64,000 nt of DNA, from positions 597,214-661,213 of the forward strand of contig NZ_QJSU01000001.1 of NCBI RefSeq assembly GCF_003217155.1, given 5' to 3'. The notes beneath the pieces are model-generated. The model was not told the origin of the DNA. It worked only from the letters and a program-made list of their open reading frames with translations, and ran no database searches. The stretch is from Psychrobacter fozii. Lineage in GTDB: Bacteria > Pseudomonadota > Gammaproteobacteria > Pseudomonadales > Moraxellaceae. Position 1 is the stretch's first letter; the number at the start of each line of letters is the position of its first letter. Positions 38,534 to 48,488 of this stretch are shown here, in pieces. A program made the translations under genes and the position numbers.

Positions 38534-39610
38534 ATGTGGTACTTCATTGTTTTCACTCAATCACTCGCCATTATGACCTCTATACTGCTTTGGTGGTTCA
38601 TTAAACCAAATCGGCAGAGTAGAAAGATTATTTTGGTTATAAGCGTTTTTATCATTAATAATGCCTTTCTCATTTATGGTCTAAGTGATTTTTGGGGCGA
38701 GCGTTTTAACGTTTATCTGGTTATCAGTATTTTACAAGGCTTTATGTTCTATGCAGGTATAGCCACTGCTGTACTATCACCCCTTTTTAATAAGTTATTA
38801 AGGTGTCGGCCGCGGCCTAAGCTGTTACGCGTGTTTGCGCTTACGGCTTATGTATCTATTGTCAGCTTGGCTGTATTTAATGCTTACTCGCCTGTGGTAC
38901 ATCGTTTGACAGTTACGACAGACAAGCCGCTGAATAAGCCTATGAGCATAGCATTAGTGTCTGATACTCATTGGGGTAGATGGTTTGGAAACCACCAGAT
39001 AGATAAGTTGGTAGATTTGGTCGATGAGCAACACCCTGATGTGGTCGTCATAGCAGGAGATATCATGCATGATACGACGATTGCTTATGACAATACCAAT
39101 ATGCATAAGCATTTATCAAAGTTGAAGGCGCCACTTGGGGTTTATGCTACTTTAGGCAATCATGATTATCGAGGCTATGATGAAGCGATCGCTCAGGCTG
39201 TTGAAGCAGCAGGTATCCAAGCGCTCGATAATGAGAGTGTGCTACTAGATGACTCAGTATGGTTGGTTGGGCGTTCGGATGATGTCGACCAAACCAGACT
39301 GTCAGCGGAGGAGTTATTGACCCAAGTTGATACTAATAAGCCGGTGGTGTTTTTAGAGCATCGTCCTTCTATGATGGATGAGATCAAAGCGTTGCCAGTT
39401 GATTTGCATTTATCAGGGCATACTCATGGTGGACAGATATTTCCATTGACGATGCTGATGAATTGGTTAAAGCCGCTCAACTATGGTACCAAAACAATAG
39501 AGGACACGCAGTTTTTGGTGACGTCAGGTTACGGTTTTGGCGCGGTACCTTTTAGATTAGGCACGCGCTCAGAGATTTGGATGATTACGTTACAGTCAGC
39601 AACGTCATAA
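38534..39610 (+). CDS. Membrane-anchored metallophosphoesterase, paralog 1
   Basis: 358 aa. Four N-terminal hydrophobic segments (about 1-130) precede a calcineurin-like phosphoesterase domain with all metal-binding motifs: LVSDTHWGRW (D, H), VVIAGDIMHD (GD), LGNHDYRGY (GNHD), LEHRP and LSGHTHGGQIFP (GHTH). This is the YaeI/YkuE-type arrangement; some relatives cleave UDP-2,3-diacylglucosamine in lipid A synthesis, but the substrate here is not known. It is followed by a tandem paralog. Confidence 0.88.
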   Translation: MWYFIVFTQSLAIMTSILLWWFIKPNRQSRKIILVISVFIINNAFLIYGLSDFWGERFNVYLVISILQGFMFYAGIATAVLSPLFNKLLRCRPRPKLLRVFALTAYVSIVSLAVFNAYSPVVHRLTVTTDKPLNKPMSIALVSDTHWGRWFGNHQIDKLVDLVDEQHPDVVVIAGDIMHDTTIAYDNTNMHKHLSKLKAPLGVYATLGNHDYRGYDEAIAQAVEAAGIQALDNESVLLDDSVWLVGRSDDVDQTRLSAEELLTQVDTNKPVVFLEHRPSMMDEIKALPVDLHLSGHTHGGQIFPLTMLMNWLKPLNYGTKTIEDTQFLVTSGYGFGAVPFRLGTRSEIWMITLQSATS

Positions 39611-39653
39611 GTTCAGCTATATAATAATGAGATAAAACAGACTAGGAACGCCC

Positions 39654-40799
39654 ATGCGCTACGTGTTTTTTGCAGTTATCATTTGTTTGCTGCAGTTATT
39701 TAGTTTGGGTGCCGCAGTAAGTTTGCGGTGGTGGTTACAGCCTTGGACAACTCCTACCTTACAGATAGCAGTGATGATAGCTGTCTTTATAATCAGTAAC
39801 GGCTTGCTATTATTAAGCGCCAGTAAACTGCTGGCAAATAGCTACCGATGGGTGAGTGGTTGGATGCTAGTCATGCATTTTATCATACTCACCGCTGGAC
39901 TGACCGGTGTGGCGTACGGCGGTTATTTATTAAGTACAATGGTATTTAGCAGCTCGACTGGTCTACTCATTACGCAGCCACCAGAAACCATTATTTTTGG
40001 CTTGCGCGTATTCGCCTTTGTCTTGTTTATTGGACTGTTCGTTTACGCCTTATATAGCGCTTATGTGCCAGTGGTAAGGAGGCGCACCATTCATATCAAT
40101 AAGTCTATGCAAGGACAACTGCGTATTGCGGTGGCCAGTGACTTGCATCTGGGGCGCTTGTTTGGGAATCGTGCAATTGATAGATTAGGTCGTCTGCTTG
40201 TTGAGCAGCGTGCGGATATGCTGTTGATGCCGGGCGATATTATGGATGACAATACGCACGCCTATGCAGCATATGATATGCAAAATAATTTGACTACACT
40301 GTGTGATCAGCTGCCTTTGGGTGTTTATGCCACACTAGGCAACCATGACTTATATGGCCATGAGCAACCGATTAGTGACTCGTTACGCAGTGCTGGCGTG
40401 CATTTATTAAATGATGACGTGCTGTGTGTTAATCATCAAGACCAACCAGTTTGGCTGATCGGGCGTTTTGATAATCATAAGCGTGAGCGAGTAGCCACTA
40501 CAGAGCTGTTATCACAAGTGGATACCACGTTGCCCGTGATACTGCTAGACCATAGACCAAGTGATATTATAGAACATAGCAAGCTGCCTATTGATTTGCA
40601 GGTATCAGGTCACACACATGATGGGCAAATATTCCCCGCCAATTTTATTGTGCGAGCCATCAACCGTTTGGGCTACGGTTATGAAGCCATTGGGCTTGGA
40701 CATTTTGTGGTGTCATCAGGCTATGGCTTTTGGGGGATTCCTTTTCGATTGGGGTCACGCTCTGAGGTATGGCTTATCACCGTTCAATCAGCGGCCTGA
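39654..40799 (+). CDS. Membrane-anchored metallophosphoesterase, paralog 2
   Basis: 381 aa. Same layout as paralog 1: membrane segments to about residue 140, then VASDLHLGRLFGN, LLMPGDIMDD, LGNHDLYGH, LLDHRPSD and VSGHTHDGQIFP. The GHTHxGQ motif has D in place of the G found in paralog 1 (GHTHDGQ versus GHTHGGQ). Its last 16 bases overlap the 3' end of the convergent esterase gene. Confidence 0.88.
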   Translation: MRYVFFAVIICLLQLFSLGAAVSLRWWLQPWTTPTLQIAVMIAVFIISNGLLLLSASKLLANSYRWVSGWMLVMHFIILTAGLTGVAYGGYLLSTMVFSSSTGLLITQPPETIIFGLRVFAFVLFIGLFVYALYSAYVPVVRRRTIHINKSMQGQLRIAVASDLHLGRLFGNRAIDRLGRLLVEQRADMLLMPGDIMDDNTHAYAAYDMQNNLTTLCDQLPLGVYATLGNHDLYGHEQPISDSLRSAGVHLLNDDVLCVNHQDQPVWLIGRFDNHKRERVATTELLSQVDTTLPVILLDHRPSDIIEHSKLPIDLQVSGHTHDGQIFPANFIVRAINRLGYGYEAIGLGHFVVSSGYGFWGIPFRLGSRSEVWLITVQSAA

Positions 40800-42022
40800 C
40801 AAAGCATGTGTACCCATTTGGCGAAATCACTAATGATGTGATTGACCTCGTGGTTTAGACCACTATGAATGCTCATCAAATGAATAAAGCCATGCGGTGC
40901 ACCCAGTACTGTATGGACTTTGACCGGATATCCTTTGGCTTTTAGCTGCTCGGCATAATCAAGCGCTTCATCACGCAAAATATCAAGCTCCGCGGCCACG
41001 ATATAGCTTGGGCACATGTTTGTGCTATCACCACGTGCCACCGAAACAAAGCCATGCTCTGGCGGGATGGTACCATGCCCCATATAAGCGGCGTCAAACA
41101 CCTCAGCATCATTATGATCTAAAAACAACCCGTCACCGTACAGTGTCCAACTAGGGTGTTCGGCGGTAATATCGATCACAGGATACAGCGGCAACTGCGC
41201 CAATGGCTGTGACAAGCGCTGGATGGTTTGCATATCAGTTGCGCCATGTATCTTCAATTGCTGCCACTGTACCTCGTCAGGTGAGATCACTTGCTGCGCC
41301 ACTAGTGTTGCAAGGCAACCACCTGCACTGTCTCCCGACAAAACAATGCGAGAGGGTAACGCACCCATCGTATGACAATGCTCTGATAGCCATACATAAG
41401 CGGCTAAACAATCTCTGAGGGCCGTTGGAGCAGTATGTTCAGGCGCCAATCGATAGTCGACACTCGCAACTGCCCAGCCAGTTTGCTGGCAGACGGTATG
41501 GCAAAATTCATGATGCGTATCTATATCACCGATACAAAACCCACCACCATGAATAAATAGCATCACGACTTTATCGGGATTGCTATGTTGCCCTGCCTCA
41601 TAGCAGCGTATCTGCATGTTTTCGCCATCGGCATTGGCAATCTTTTTGTCTTGCCAATGCACTTGCTGGTTGGTTGTTTTCTTAGTTTGCAGGCTCTTAG
41701 TTTGCGGATTTTCAGCTTGCACCCGTGTGCTATTTGATTGCGTCTGCCAAACGTTTGGCGATTGCATGGATACCGCATCTACAGCAAACTTTTTGCGCAT
41801 CTGTGTGAGCTGAGATACGGTTAACGGGCGCTTCATTTTTCTATTGGCACCGATGATGGCACGCAAATGCCCGTCAGCATGTGGATACTGTGCCATGGTG
41901 GGCGCATTTAGAGATCGATTTAAGCGCTCTAACAAAGGGGTAGGTAAGTAGCCCAAGCTTTTTAACGCATAGTGCAAGGCGTGTCTACGGTAGCGTGATA
42001 CAGGTAACGTTAGCATGGGCAT
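40784..42022 (-). CDS. HSL-family alpha/beta hydrolase (esterase/lipase)
   Basis: About 412 aa from the ATG at 42022, which has GAGG seven bases upstream; a GTG at 42097 is in frame. HGGGFCIGD is the oxyanion-hole motif of the hormone-sensitive-lipase group. GDSAGG holds the nucleophile Ser, AELDILRDEA the Asp and GAPHGFIH the His. About 150 N-terminal residues precede the catalytic domain, including the polar SNSTRVQAENPQTKSLQTKK. It likely hydrolyses short-chain esters in the cytoplasm or at the membrane. Confidence 0.9.
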   Translation of the reverse strand: MPMLTLPVSRYRRHALHYALKSLGYLPTPLLERLNRSLNAPTMAQYPHADGHLRAIIGANRKMKRPLTVSQLTQMRKKFAVDAVSMQSPNVWQTQSNSTRVQAENPQTKSLQTKKTTNQQVHWQDKKIANADGENMQIRCYEAGQHSNPDKVVMLFIHGGGFCIGDIDTHHEFCHTVCQQTGWAVASVDYRLAPEHTAPTALRDCLAAYVWLSEHCHTMGALPSRIVLSGDSAGGCLATLVAQQVISPDEVQWQQLKIHGATDMQTIQRLSQPLAQLPLYPVIDITAEHPSWTLYGDGLFLDHNDAEVFDAAYMGHGTIPPEHGFVSVARGDSTNMCPSYIVAAELDILRDEALDYAEQLKAKGYPVKVHTVLGAPHGFIHLMSIHSGLNHEVNHIISDFAKWVHMLCQAAD

Positions 42023-42220
42023 AAGGGTCCTCACAGGGTTACAGAAGTGGCTAGAATTACTATCAACGGCCAAGTTATATGTCAAAAATTTTAGCACTGC
42101 TGCTTGTTTAATACCATCTAGAGTGCCATTAATAGTTCATGAGTTAGGGCGCTAAAGATGCCTATTAAAGGTAATAGTTAGTAATTCTTTACTCTAAAGT
42201 AAAAAATCCTTGGTTTTAGG

Positions 42221-42248
42221 CTTGAAATTTATGCTCATCACCTTTATC
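42221..42248 (+). promoter_or_regulatory. Possible heat-shock (sigma-32) promoter of grpE
   Basis: CTTGAAA (42221-42227) followed after 13 bp by CCTTTATC, a partial match to the sigma-32 -10 element. The 363-bp gap (42023-42385) between the divergent esterase and grpE shows no gene. Confidence 0.35.
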
Positions 42249-42385
42249 AAGCAGCTAGTAAAGCGCATTAATAAAAACAATGAGTAAAACATTTTAAGTA
42301 TCTAATAAGGTCGCAGTATGACTGGCGATGAGCCTATCTATTGCGTCCTATATAAGTCGTCATTATTACATTCTAAGGAGCTATC

Positions 42386-42985
42386 ATGAGCGAGAAAAAC
42401 ACCAACCACGAATCTGCTGAGCAAAATATGGCGAATGACAATGTCAGCCATACTGACAGTATTTTAGAAGAAACGATGAAAGAGTTTGATCCACAGAATA
42501 ACTCAGGCGAAGAGATGACTATCGAAAATGATATCGATCTTGATACTTTTAAGGCGCGCATCGCTGAGTTAGAAGGCGAAGTTAAGCAAGCCAAAGAAAC
42601 CACTGCCCGTGCTAATGCAGAAGCTTACAATGCGCAAAAACGCATGGAGCAAGAAGCGGAAAAGAGCAAAAAATTTGCTCTACAAAAATTCGCTAAAGAG
42701 CTATTAGATATTGTTGATAACTTAGAACGTGCTATGGAAAATGCTGATGCCAACGATCCAGTAGCTGAAGGTGTGCAATTGACGCACAAAGCGCTCTTGG
42801 CGCTATTGACCAAAAACGGCGTAGAAGCAGTTGATCCACAAGGTGAAAAGTTCAACGCAGATCTTCATGAAGCCGTCGGTATTGATGCAGATGCTGAAGC
42901 GGATACCGTTGGGACCGTACTACAAAAAGGTTATAGCTTGAATGGTCGTCTGTTGCGCCCAGCAATGGTACGTGTCGGTCAATAG
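42386..42985 (+). CDS. grpE: Nucleotide exchange factor GrpE
   Basis: 199 aa. Acidic N-terminus, long coiled coil (about 50-105, LDTFKARIAELEGEVKQAKETTARANAEAYNAQKR), then the beta-domain with NLERAME, GVQLTHKALLALLTKNGVEAVDPQGEKFNADLHEAVG and GYSLNGRLLRPAMVRVG. It drives ADP release from DnaK. AAGGAG precedes the ATG. It lies 256 bp upstream of dnaK. Confidence 0.97.
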   Translation: MSEKNTNHESAEQNMANDNVSHTDSILEETMKEFDPQNNSGEEMTIENDIDLDTFKARIAELEGEVKQAKETTARANAEAYNAQKRMEQEAEKSKKFALQKFAKELLDIVDNLERAMENADANDPVAEGVQLTHKALLALLTKNGVEAVDPQGEKFNADLHEAVGIDADAEADTVGTVLQKGYSLNGRLLRPAMVRVGQ

Positions 42986-43139
42986 TATTTAAGCCAATAT
43001 TGCTTGAGGCAGTGGCGTTTGAAGTCATCGCCTTATTATATAAGCAGTGAACAATCAGTTTTTAATTGTGCTAAACCTCATTATTAGTAAGGGTTTTCAC
43101 AAAAAGTCACACAAAAGGCAATTTTTGCGTGGCTTTTGA

Positions 43140-43170
43140 CTTGAAAAAATTAATAAGTAAACCGATATAT
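43140..43170 (+). promoter_or_regulatory. Possible heat-shock (sigma-32) promoter of dnaK
   Basis: CTTGAAA (43140-43146), 15-bp spacer, CCGATATAT (43162-43170), resembling CTTGAAA-N13-15-CCCCATNT, about 70 bp upstream of dnaK. Confidence 0.5.
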
Positions 43171-43241
43171 AGCAACAAGTGACCGACTATGGTCTGAACA
43201 TATAAGTATTTATATTGAAAATAAATTAGGAGCATTTGATT

Positions 43242-45185
43242 ATGGGTAAAGTAATTGGTATTGATTTAGGTACAACGAACTCATGTGTAGCAGTAATGGA
43301 AGGTGACAAAGTTAAAGTCATCGAAAATGCTGAAGGCACTCGTACAACACCATCGATCGTTGCTTATAAAGATGACGAAATCCTCGTTGGTCAGTCAGCT
43401 AAGCGTCAAGCGGTAACGAACCCAAACAACACGTTGTTTGCAATCAAGCGTTTGATCGGTCGTCGTTTTGATGACAAAGTCGTGCAAAAAGACATCGGTA
43501 TGGTGCCTTACAAAATCGCTAAAGCAGATAACGGCGATGCATGGGTAGAAATCAACGGCAAAAAATTAGCGCCACCACAGGTTTCTGCTGAAATCTTGAA
43601 AAAAATGAAAAAAACAGCAGAAGACTATCTTGGTGAAAGCGTAACTGAAGCAGTTGTCACGGTACCTGCTTACTTCAATGACTCACAGCGTCAAGCAACT
43701 AAAGATGCAGGCAAAATCGCTGGTCTTGATGTAAAGCGTATCATTAACGAGCCGACTGCTGCTGCTCTTGCCTATGGTATGGACAAGAAGCAAGGCGATA
43801 GCACTGTTGCTGTATATGACTTGGGTGGTGGTACTTTTGACGTATCAATCATCGAAATCGCTGACGTCGATGGCGAGCAGCAATTCGAAGTACTTGCAAC
43901 CAACGGCGATACTTTCCTTGGTGGCGAAGACTTTGACTCAGCATTGATTGACTTCTTAGTAGACGAGTTCAAAAAAGACCAAGACGTTAACCTAAAAGGT
44001 GACTCTCTTGCGATGCAGCGTCTAAAAGAAGCCGCAGAAAAAGCAAAAATCGAGCTATCAAGTGCTCAAAGCACTGAAGTGAACCTGCCTTATATTACTG
44101 CTGACAGCAGTGGTCCTAAGCATTTAGTTGTTACTATCAGCCGCTCAAAACTAGAAAGCTTAACGGAAGAATTAGTACAGCGTACTATGGGCCCTTGTAA
44201 AATTGCTCTTGAAGATGCTGGCCTAAAAATTGGCGATATCGATGACGTTATCCTAGTTGGTGGTCAGACTCGTATGCCACTAGTACAGCAAAAAGTACAA
44301 GAATTCTTCGGTCAAGAGCCACGTAAAGACGTGAACCCTGATGAAGCCGTAGCCGCTGGTGCAGCTATTCAAGGTGCCGTATTATCTGGTGACAAAACTG
44401 ACGTATTGCTACTTGATGTGACGCCACTGACACTAGGTATCGAAACGATGGGTGGTGTAATGACGCCAGTTATCGAGAAAAACACGATGATTCCTACCAA
44501 GAAATCACAGGTGTTCTCAACGGCTGAAGACAACCAGCCAGCAGTAACGATTCAGGTTTATCAAGGTGAGCGTAAAATCGCTAACCAAAACAAACAGCTT
44601 GGTCGTTTTGATTTGACGGATATTCCACCAGCACCACGTGGTCTGCCACAGATCGAAGTAACTTTTGACATCAATGCTGACGGTATCATGAACATCTCAG
44701 CAACTGATAAAGGTACTGGTAAAGCACAAAGCATCCAAATTAAAGCGGATTCTGGCTTGTCGGACGAAGAAGTTGAACAAATGGTTCGTGATGCAGAAGC
44801 CAATGCTGCTGAAGATGAGAAATTCGCTAACCTAGCGCAAGTTCGTAACGAAGCAGATGGCCGCATTCATGCCGTGCAAAAAGCACTAAAAGAAGCAGCA
44901 GATAAAGTGTCTGATGAAGAAAAATCTTCAGTTGAGACTGCTATCACTGAGCTTGAAGCAGCAGCTAAAGAAGATGATCATGATGACATCAAAGCCAAGC
45001 TTGAAGCGTTAGATAATGCTTTCTTACCAGTTAGCCAGAAGATTTATGCTGATGCAGGCGCTGGTGCAGAAGGTATGGATCCAAGCCAGTTCCAACAAGG
45101 TGCTGACGGTGCAGCAGATAGCAGCCAAGCCGATGACGACGTTGTTGATGCTGAGTTTACTGAAGTAGACGAAGACAAAAAATAA
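43242..45185 (+). CDS. dnaK: Molecular chaperone DnaK (Hsp70)
   Basis: 647 aa from the ATG at 43242 (AGGAG at 43228-43232); a TTG two codons earlier is not needed. [50 protein letters not shown] and the linker [19 protein letters not shown] are all present. The C-terminus is acidic and ends [14 protein letters not shown] (EFxEV/EEVD-like). ATP-driven folding with GrpE and DnaJ; dnaJ is not next to it, as a terminator and the leftward bioC follow. Confidence 0.98.
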   Translation: MGKVIGIDLGTTNSCVAVMEGDKVKVIENAEGTRTTPSIVAYKDDEILVGQSAKRQAVTNPNNTLFAIKRLIGRRFDDKVVQKDIGMVPYKIAKADNGDAWVEINGKKLAPPQVSAEILKKMKKTAEDYLGESVTEAVVTVPAYFNDSQRQATKDAGKIAGLDVKRIINEPTAAALAYGMDKKQGDSTVAVYDLGGGTFDVSIIEIADVDGEQQFEVLATNGDTFLGGEDFDSALIDFLVDEFKKDQDVNLKGDSLAMQRLKEAAEKAKIELSSAQSTEVNLPYITADSSGPKHLVVTISRSKLESLTEELVQRTMGPCKIALEDAGLKIGDIDDVILVGGQTRMPLVQQKVQEFFGQEPRKDVNPDEAVAAGAAIQGAVLSGDKTDVLLLDVTPLTLGIETMGGVMTPVIEKNTMIPTKKSQVFSTAEDNQPAVTIQVYQGERKIANQNKQLGRFDLTDIPPAPRGLPQIEVTFDINADGIMNISATDKGTGKAQSIQIKADSGLSDEEVEQMVRDAEANAAEDEKFANLAQVRNEADGRIHAVQKALKEAADKVSDEEKSSVETAITELEAAAKEDDHDDIKAKLEALDNAFLPVSQKIYADAGAGAEGMDPSQFQQGADGAADSSQADDDVVDAEFTEVDEDKK

Positions 45186-45209
45186 TACGGCTACTAACTA
45201 GTTAAATTA

Positions 45210-45240
45210 AAAAACGCATCCTTCGGGATGCGTTTTTTTA
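45210..45240 (+). terminator. Rho-independent terminator of dnaK
   Basis: Stem AAAACGCATCC / GGATGCGTTTT with a TTCG loop, then a T-run. Confidence 0.92.
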
Positions 45241-45306
45241 TGGATACTACTTTTACTAACTGTAATTCCTATTAATTAGTTACTATTCTTGTCATATGCT
45301 GCGTGA

Positions 45307-46116
45307 TTAAGGTTTAAACGCGCTCACTGTCAGCACCTCATACGTTAAATTCACACAAGGTTGTCCTTCCTCGTCTTGCACTGAGAAGTGTTGCCAATAG
45401 TCTGACTCAAACTGCTGTAGACGTGACTTTGTCCACATAAAGGTCTGGGTATTATCTGCTTTTACTTGTGTCTGATTGGTCGATACGCCAGTCAGCTTCA
45501 TATGTTTTAAGATAGCGTAGGGGGTAGTGAACGGTAAATCAAAGCGCTGAGTTGAGAGTGCGATATTCTCAAAACCTGTATCAACCAATGCAGATTGCCA
45601 TTCGTCGATATCTGGATAGTAGAGCCCTTGACCGGTTAGCGTCTTAATTTGTAAAAAGTTATTTGGGGTAAAGGTACTAAAGACTAGTTGGCCTCCAACT
45701 TGTAGACGGCGTGCAGACTGCGTGACAAAACTCAACGGATTATCAAACCACTGCACTGCATTGGCACTGACGATCAAACTATGATTTGCCTCCAAGCCTA
45801 TGGTTTCAGCATCACCAATAATGATGTCAGCAGTTGGCAATATGGATTGCAATGTAGCAGCTTGCTCACTACATAATTCATTAATGACCCAGTGCTCGCT
45901 CTGTATATGCTCAGCGAGCAGTCGTGTCATTTGACCTGTACCTGCGCCGACTTCTAATACACTGCTTTGTTTAGTTTGAGCAATATTGGCGATTAAGTGC
46001 TGACAGACCTGCTGCTGAATACTGGCATGTTGGTCATAGTCACCAGCACTCGCAAAATGACGAGCGATGATTTGCTTTCTAGCACTGAGGTCATCAGGTG
46101 TGTCGAGTTTTTTCAT
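45307..46116 (-). CDS. bioC: Malonyl-ACP O-methyltransferase BioC
   Basis: 269 aa SAM-dependent class I methyltransferase. RHFASAGDYDQHASIQQQVCQHLI is the BioC N-terminal signature, SVLEVGAGTGQMTRLLAEH the SAM loop, SANAVQWFDNPLSFVTQSARRL and LVFSTFTPNNFLQIK follow. It methylates malonyl-ACP to start pimelate synthesis for biotin. It lies downstream of bioF in the same direction, with a 175-bp gap that contains a repeat element. Confidence 0.88.
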   Translation of the reverse strand: MKKLDTPDDLSARKQIIARHFASAGDYDQHASIQQQVCQHLIANIAQTKQSSVLEVGAGTGQMTRLLAEHIQSEHWVINELCSEQAATLQSILPTADIIIGDAETIGLEANHSLIVSANAVQWFDNPLSFVTQSARRLQVGGQLVFSTFTPNNFLQIKTLTGQGLYYPDIDEWQSALVDTGFENIALSTQRFDLPFTTPYAILKHMKLTGVSTNQTQVKADNTQTFMWTKSRLQQFESDYWQHFSVQDEEGQPCVNLTYEVLTVSAFKP

Positions 46117-46155
46117 AGAGTGTATTACATCCAGTTGAGCCAGTTATCAATCGAT

Positions 46156-46260
46156 ATAGTCATTCCACTATAAAAATATTACTGCGTTAACCTCGCTTGA
46201 AGTATTAAATATACATCTACGTTCGGTTGCCTTGTACTACTTTTAAATTGAATCGACTAT
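46156..46260. repeat. ATAGTC-ended miniature inverted-repeat element, copy 2
   Basis: 105 bp, left end ATAGTCATTCCA (46156-46167) and right end TTGAATCGACTAT (to 46260), imperfect inverted repeats. The first 61 bp are nearly identical to 56838-56900, and the right half shares gccttgtac with the element at 3812. It lies between bioF and bioC. Confidence 0.75.
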
Positions 46261-46292
46261 AGTAGAACCATTGTCCCTGCTAGAGAGTGGAA

Positions 46293-47525
46293 TTATAACT
46301 GTTGTATTAGCCGTTCGCAGTCTTCATTGGTCAGTTTGGCATTCATGACTAAACGAATACGAGCGGTGTTTTCAGGAACGGTGGGTGGTCTAATAGGCAA
46401 TGCGTAGAACCCTGCTGCCTGTAACTGGTTCGCTTTAGTAAGCGCACGCGCATTATCGCCTAATATATAAGGAATGATAGGAGAGTCATAACTGATATGT
46501 TGAGCAGTAGGTGATACACGGTGTTGTGGGTCGATAGCCTGACTAAGTGTGATAGACAATTGCGCTAAATGCATACGTTGATCAGTCAACATTGGCATTT
46601 TGGCTAAGATAAAGCGTGTCCAAGCATGATTGATAGGGGGTAATGCCGTACTAAAAATCAGTGGACGCATATGGTTAATCAGCCATTGTTTGACGGCCTC
46701 ATCACACATGATATAAGCGCCAACTGAAGCGAAGGCTTTCCCAAATGTCCCCACCAAATAATCAATATCGGGCAACGTATTTGTTTCCTCTGCCAGTCCT
46801 AAGCCAGTATCACCCAATATCCCAACAGCATGAGCCTCATCGACATACAGCTCAATACGGGCATCTTTGGCTCTTAACTGCACCAACTGAGGTAAGTCAG
46901 CACGGTCGCCATCCATACTAAAAATACTCTCAGTGACAATAATAATGCGCTCAACCGTTTCATCTGCTTGCTCAATGAATCTGGCCAAATGCTCGTAATC
47001 GTTGTGACGGTAACGACGATAGGTGACCAGTTTGCTTTGGCTCAGACGCAACCCATCGATAATACTCGCATGTACTAGCTTGTCAGCCAAAATAAGTGTT
47101 TTGACTGGTAGGGCAGTCAGTGCTGGCAATATACCAAGATTGGCATGATAGCCACTGTTCAATACCAACACTGATTTTGAGGCAGATATGTTCTGCTTGT
47201 CGGTAGCATTCTGATACCAGCTTTGCAATTCAGACTCTAATGCTTGCAACTGTATATCATTGCCTGTGAGGAGCCGTGAGGAAGTGGCACTCATTTTAGG
47301 GATCTGTGCAGTGGGTAGTTGTTCTATTTGATTAAGAAATTCAGTTCGTAGCTCGATATCACCGCCCAAGCCGAGATAGTCATTACTTGCAATGTTGAGC
47401 AAAGCTTTACCCTCGCTCATAACGTACTGCCCCTTATGTTGCAGGTTTGGCAATTGACGATATTGTTGATTTGCTTTGAGGTCTTCGAGCGCTACTTGTA
47501 GACGATCAGTGATGAGATTGGTCAT
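46293..47525 (-). CDS. bioF: 8-amino-7-oxononanoate synthase
   Basis: About 410 aa from the ATG at 47525, which has AAGGAAG upstream; an upstream in-frame ATG at 47573 is unlikely. PLP-dependent alpha-oxoamine synthase: LNIASNDYLGLGGD, ATSSRLLTGN, ESIFSMDGDRADL, YVDEAHAVGILG and the Lys of YLVGTFGKAFASVGAYI. It joins pimeloyl-ACP and alanine in biotin synthesis. bioA, bioD, bioB and bioH are not here. Confidence 0.94.
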   Translation of the reverse strand: MTNLITDRLQVALEDLKANQQYRQLPNLQHKGQYVMSEGKALLNIASNDYLGLGGDIELRTEFLNQIEQLPTAQIPKMSATSSRLLTGNDIQLQALESELQSWYQNATDKQNISASKSVLVLNSGYHANLGILPALTALPVKTLILADKLVHASIIDGLRLSQSKLVTYRRYRHNDYEHLARFIEQADETVERIIIVTESIFSMDGDRADLPQLVQLRAKDARIELYVDEAHAVGILGDTGLGLAEETNTLPDIDYLVGTFGKAFASVGAYIMCDEAVKQWLINHMRPLIFSTALPPINHAWTRFILAKMPMLTDQRMHLAQLSITLSQAIDPQHRVSPTAQHISYDSPIIPYILGDNARALTKANQLQAAGFYALPIRPPTVPENTARIRLVMNAKLTNEDCERLIQQL

Positions 47526-47844
47526 TCTTTCTTCCTTAATTTTTGTTATTTGACAGTATTTAAGGCATTTCAATCTTGGTTTTTAGTAGGAAGAGCGTGA
47601 AATGAGTAGGGATTATTGCATAAATAGGCTGGTTGTAACAAAAGGTTTCATATCTTGGCCTTTGTAACCCACTCGCTGATGAAAACTTGCAAATCTTAAC
47701 TCTCATACTATTAAACACTGACAGAGTGTCTGAAATAGTTTGTTACTATTACATTCATCGTAGCAAGCAAGACGATAGGGCTATAAGAGCCAGCATAAAT
47801 AAATAGATAACTTGTTTGTTTAAATGGATGTTAAGGAGCTAATA
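47526..47844. other. Divergent intergenic region between bioF and the first beta-barrel gene
   Basis: 319 bp, no ORF or clear operator recognised. It should hold the bioF promoter (leftward) and that of the outer-membrane gene (rightward). Confidence 0.4.
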
Positions 47845-48390
47845 ATGAAAATTCTACAAAAAACTCTAATCACGCTAGCAGCGGGTTCTTTATTAAGCAT
47901 GGGCGCACAAGCCGCAACGTCCTATAGCAACGGCTACACTGGTCAACCGTATATCGGTGCCAAAGTCGGTCAGTTTGATTTAGACATTGATAACGCAGAT
48001 GACCCTACCGCTTATGGTGTCTATGGTGGTTACAACTTCGATTCTACTTTCGGTGTTGAAGCTGAATATGTCGGCTCAGATGACGCTGATTATAGAAACG
48101 GTGACCTCGATGCCAAAACTTATGGCGCATACGGTACCGCACGTTATCAGTTCCCAAATACTGGCTTGTACGCCAAAGGTAAGCTAGGTGTGGCTAAGAC
48201 TGAAGTGGAAGGTGACTATACCAACGGTTTGGTTAAAGTCTCAAACTCTAGCAGTGATACTGGTATTGCTGGTGGTGTAGGTCTTGGTTATTCAGTCAAT
48301 CCTAATTTTGGTGTCGAAGCTGAGTATTCAATGATGGACAGCGATGTAGATGCCAAACTCTTGACCGTTGGTGCTCAGTTAAAATTCTAA
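47845..48390 (+). CDS. Outer-membrane beta-barrel protein, tandem paralog 1
   Basis: 181 aa from the ATG at 47845 (TAAGGAG upstream). Signal peptide MKILQKTLITLAAGSLLSMGAQA. The mature part has eight-strand barrel character: GQPYIGAKVGQFDLD, YGVYGGYNFDSTFGVEAEYVGSDDADY, GLYAKGKLGVAKTEVE, GGVGLGYSVNPNFGVEAEYSMM, ending in the C-terminal Phe (QLKF) recognised by BAM. OmpA-N/OmpX-like family; ligand unknown. Confidence 0.9.
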   Translation: MKILQKTLITLAAGSLLSMGAQAATSYSNGYTGQPYIGAKVGQFDLDIDNADDPTAYGVYGGYNFDSTFGVEAEYVGSDDADYRNGDLDAKTYGAYGTARYQFPNTGLYAKGKLGVAKTEVEGDYTNGLVKVSNSSSDTGIAGGVGLGYSVNPNFGVEAEYSMMDSDVDAKLLTVGAQLKF

Positions 48391-48488
48391 ATATTTGTTC
48401 TAACCCTTTTTATTGAAGGCTTATCTGATGGGCTTTTCTCATACAGATAATATATAACCAATCAAAAATGTAATTTTAAGGAAATAAA

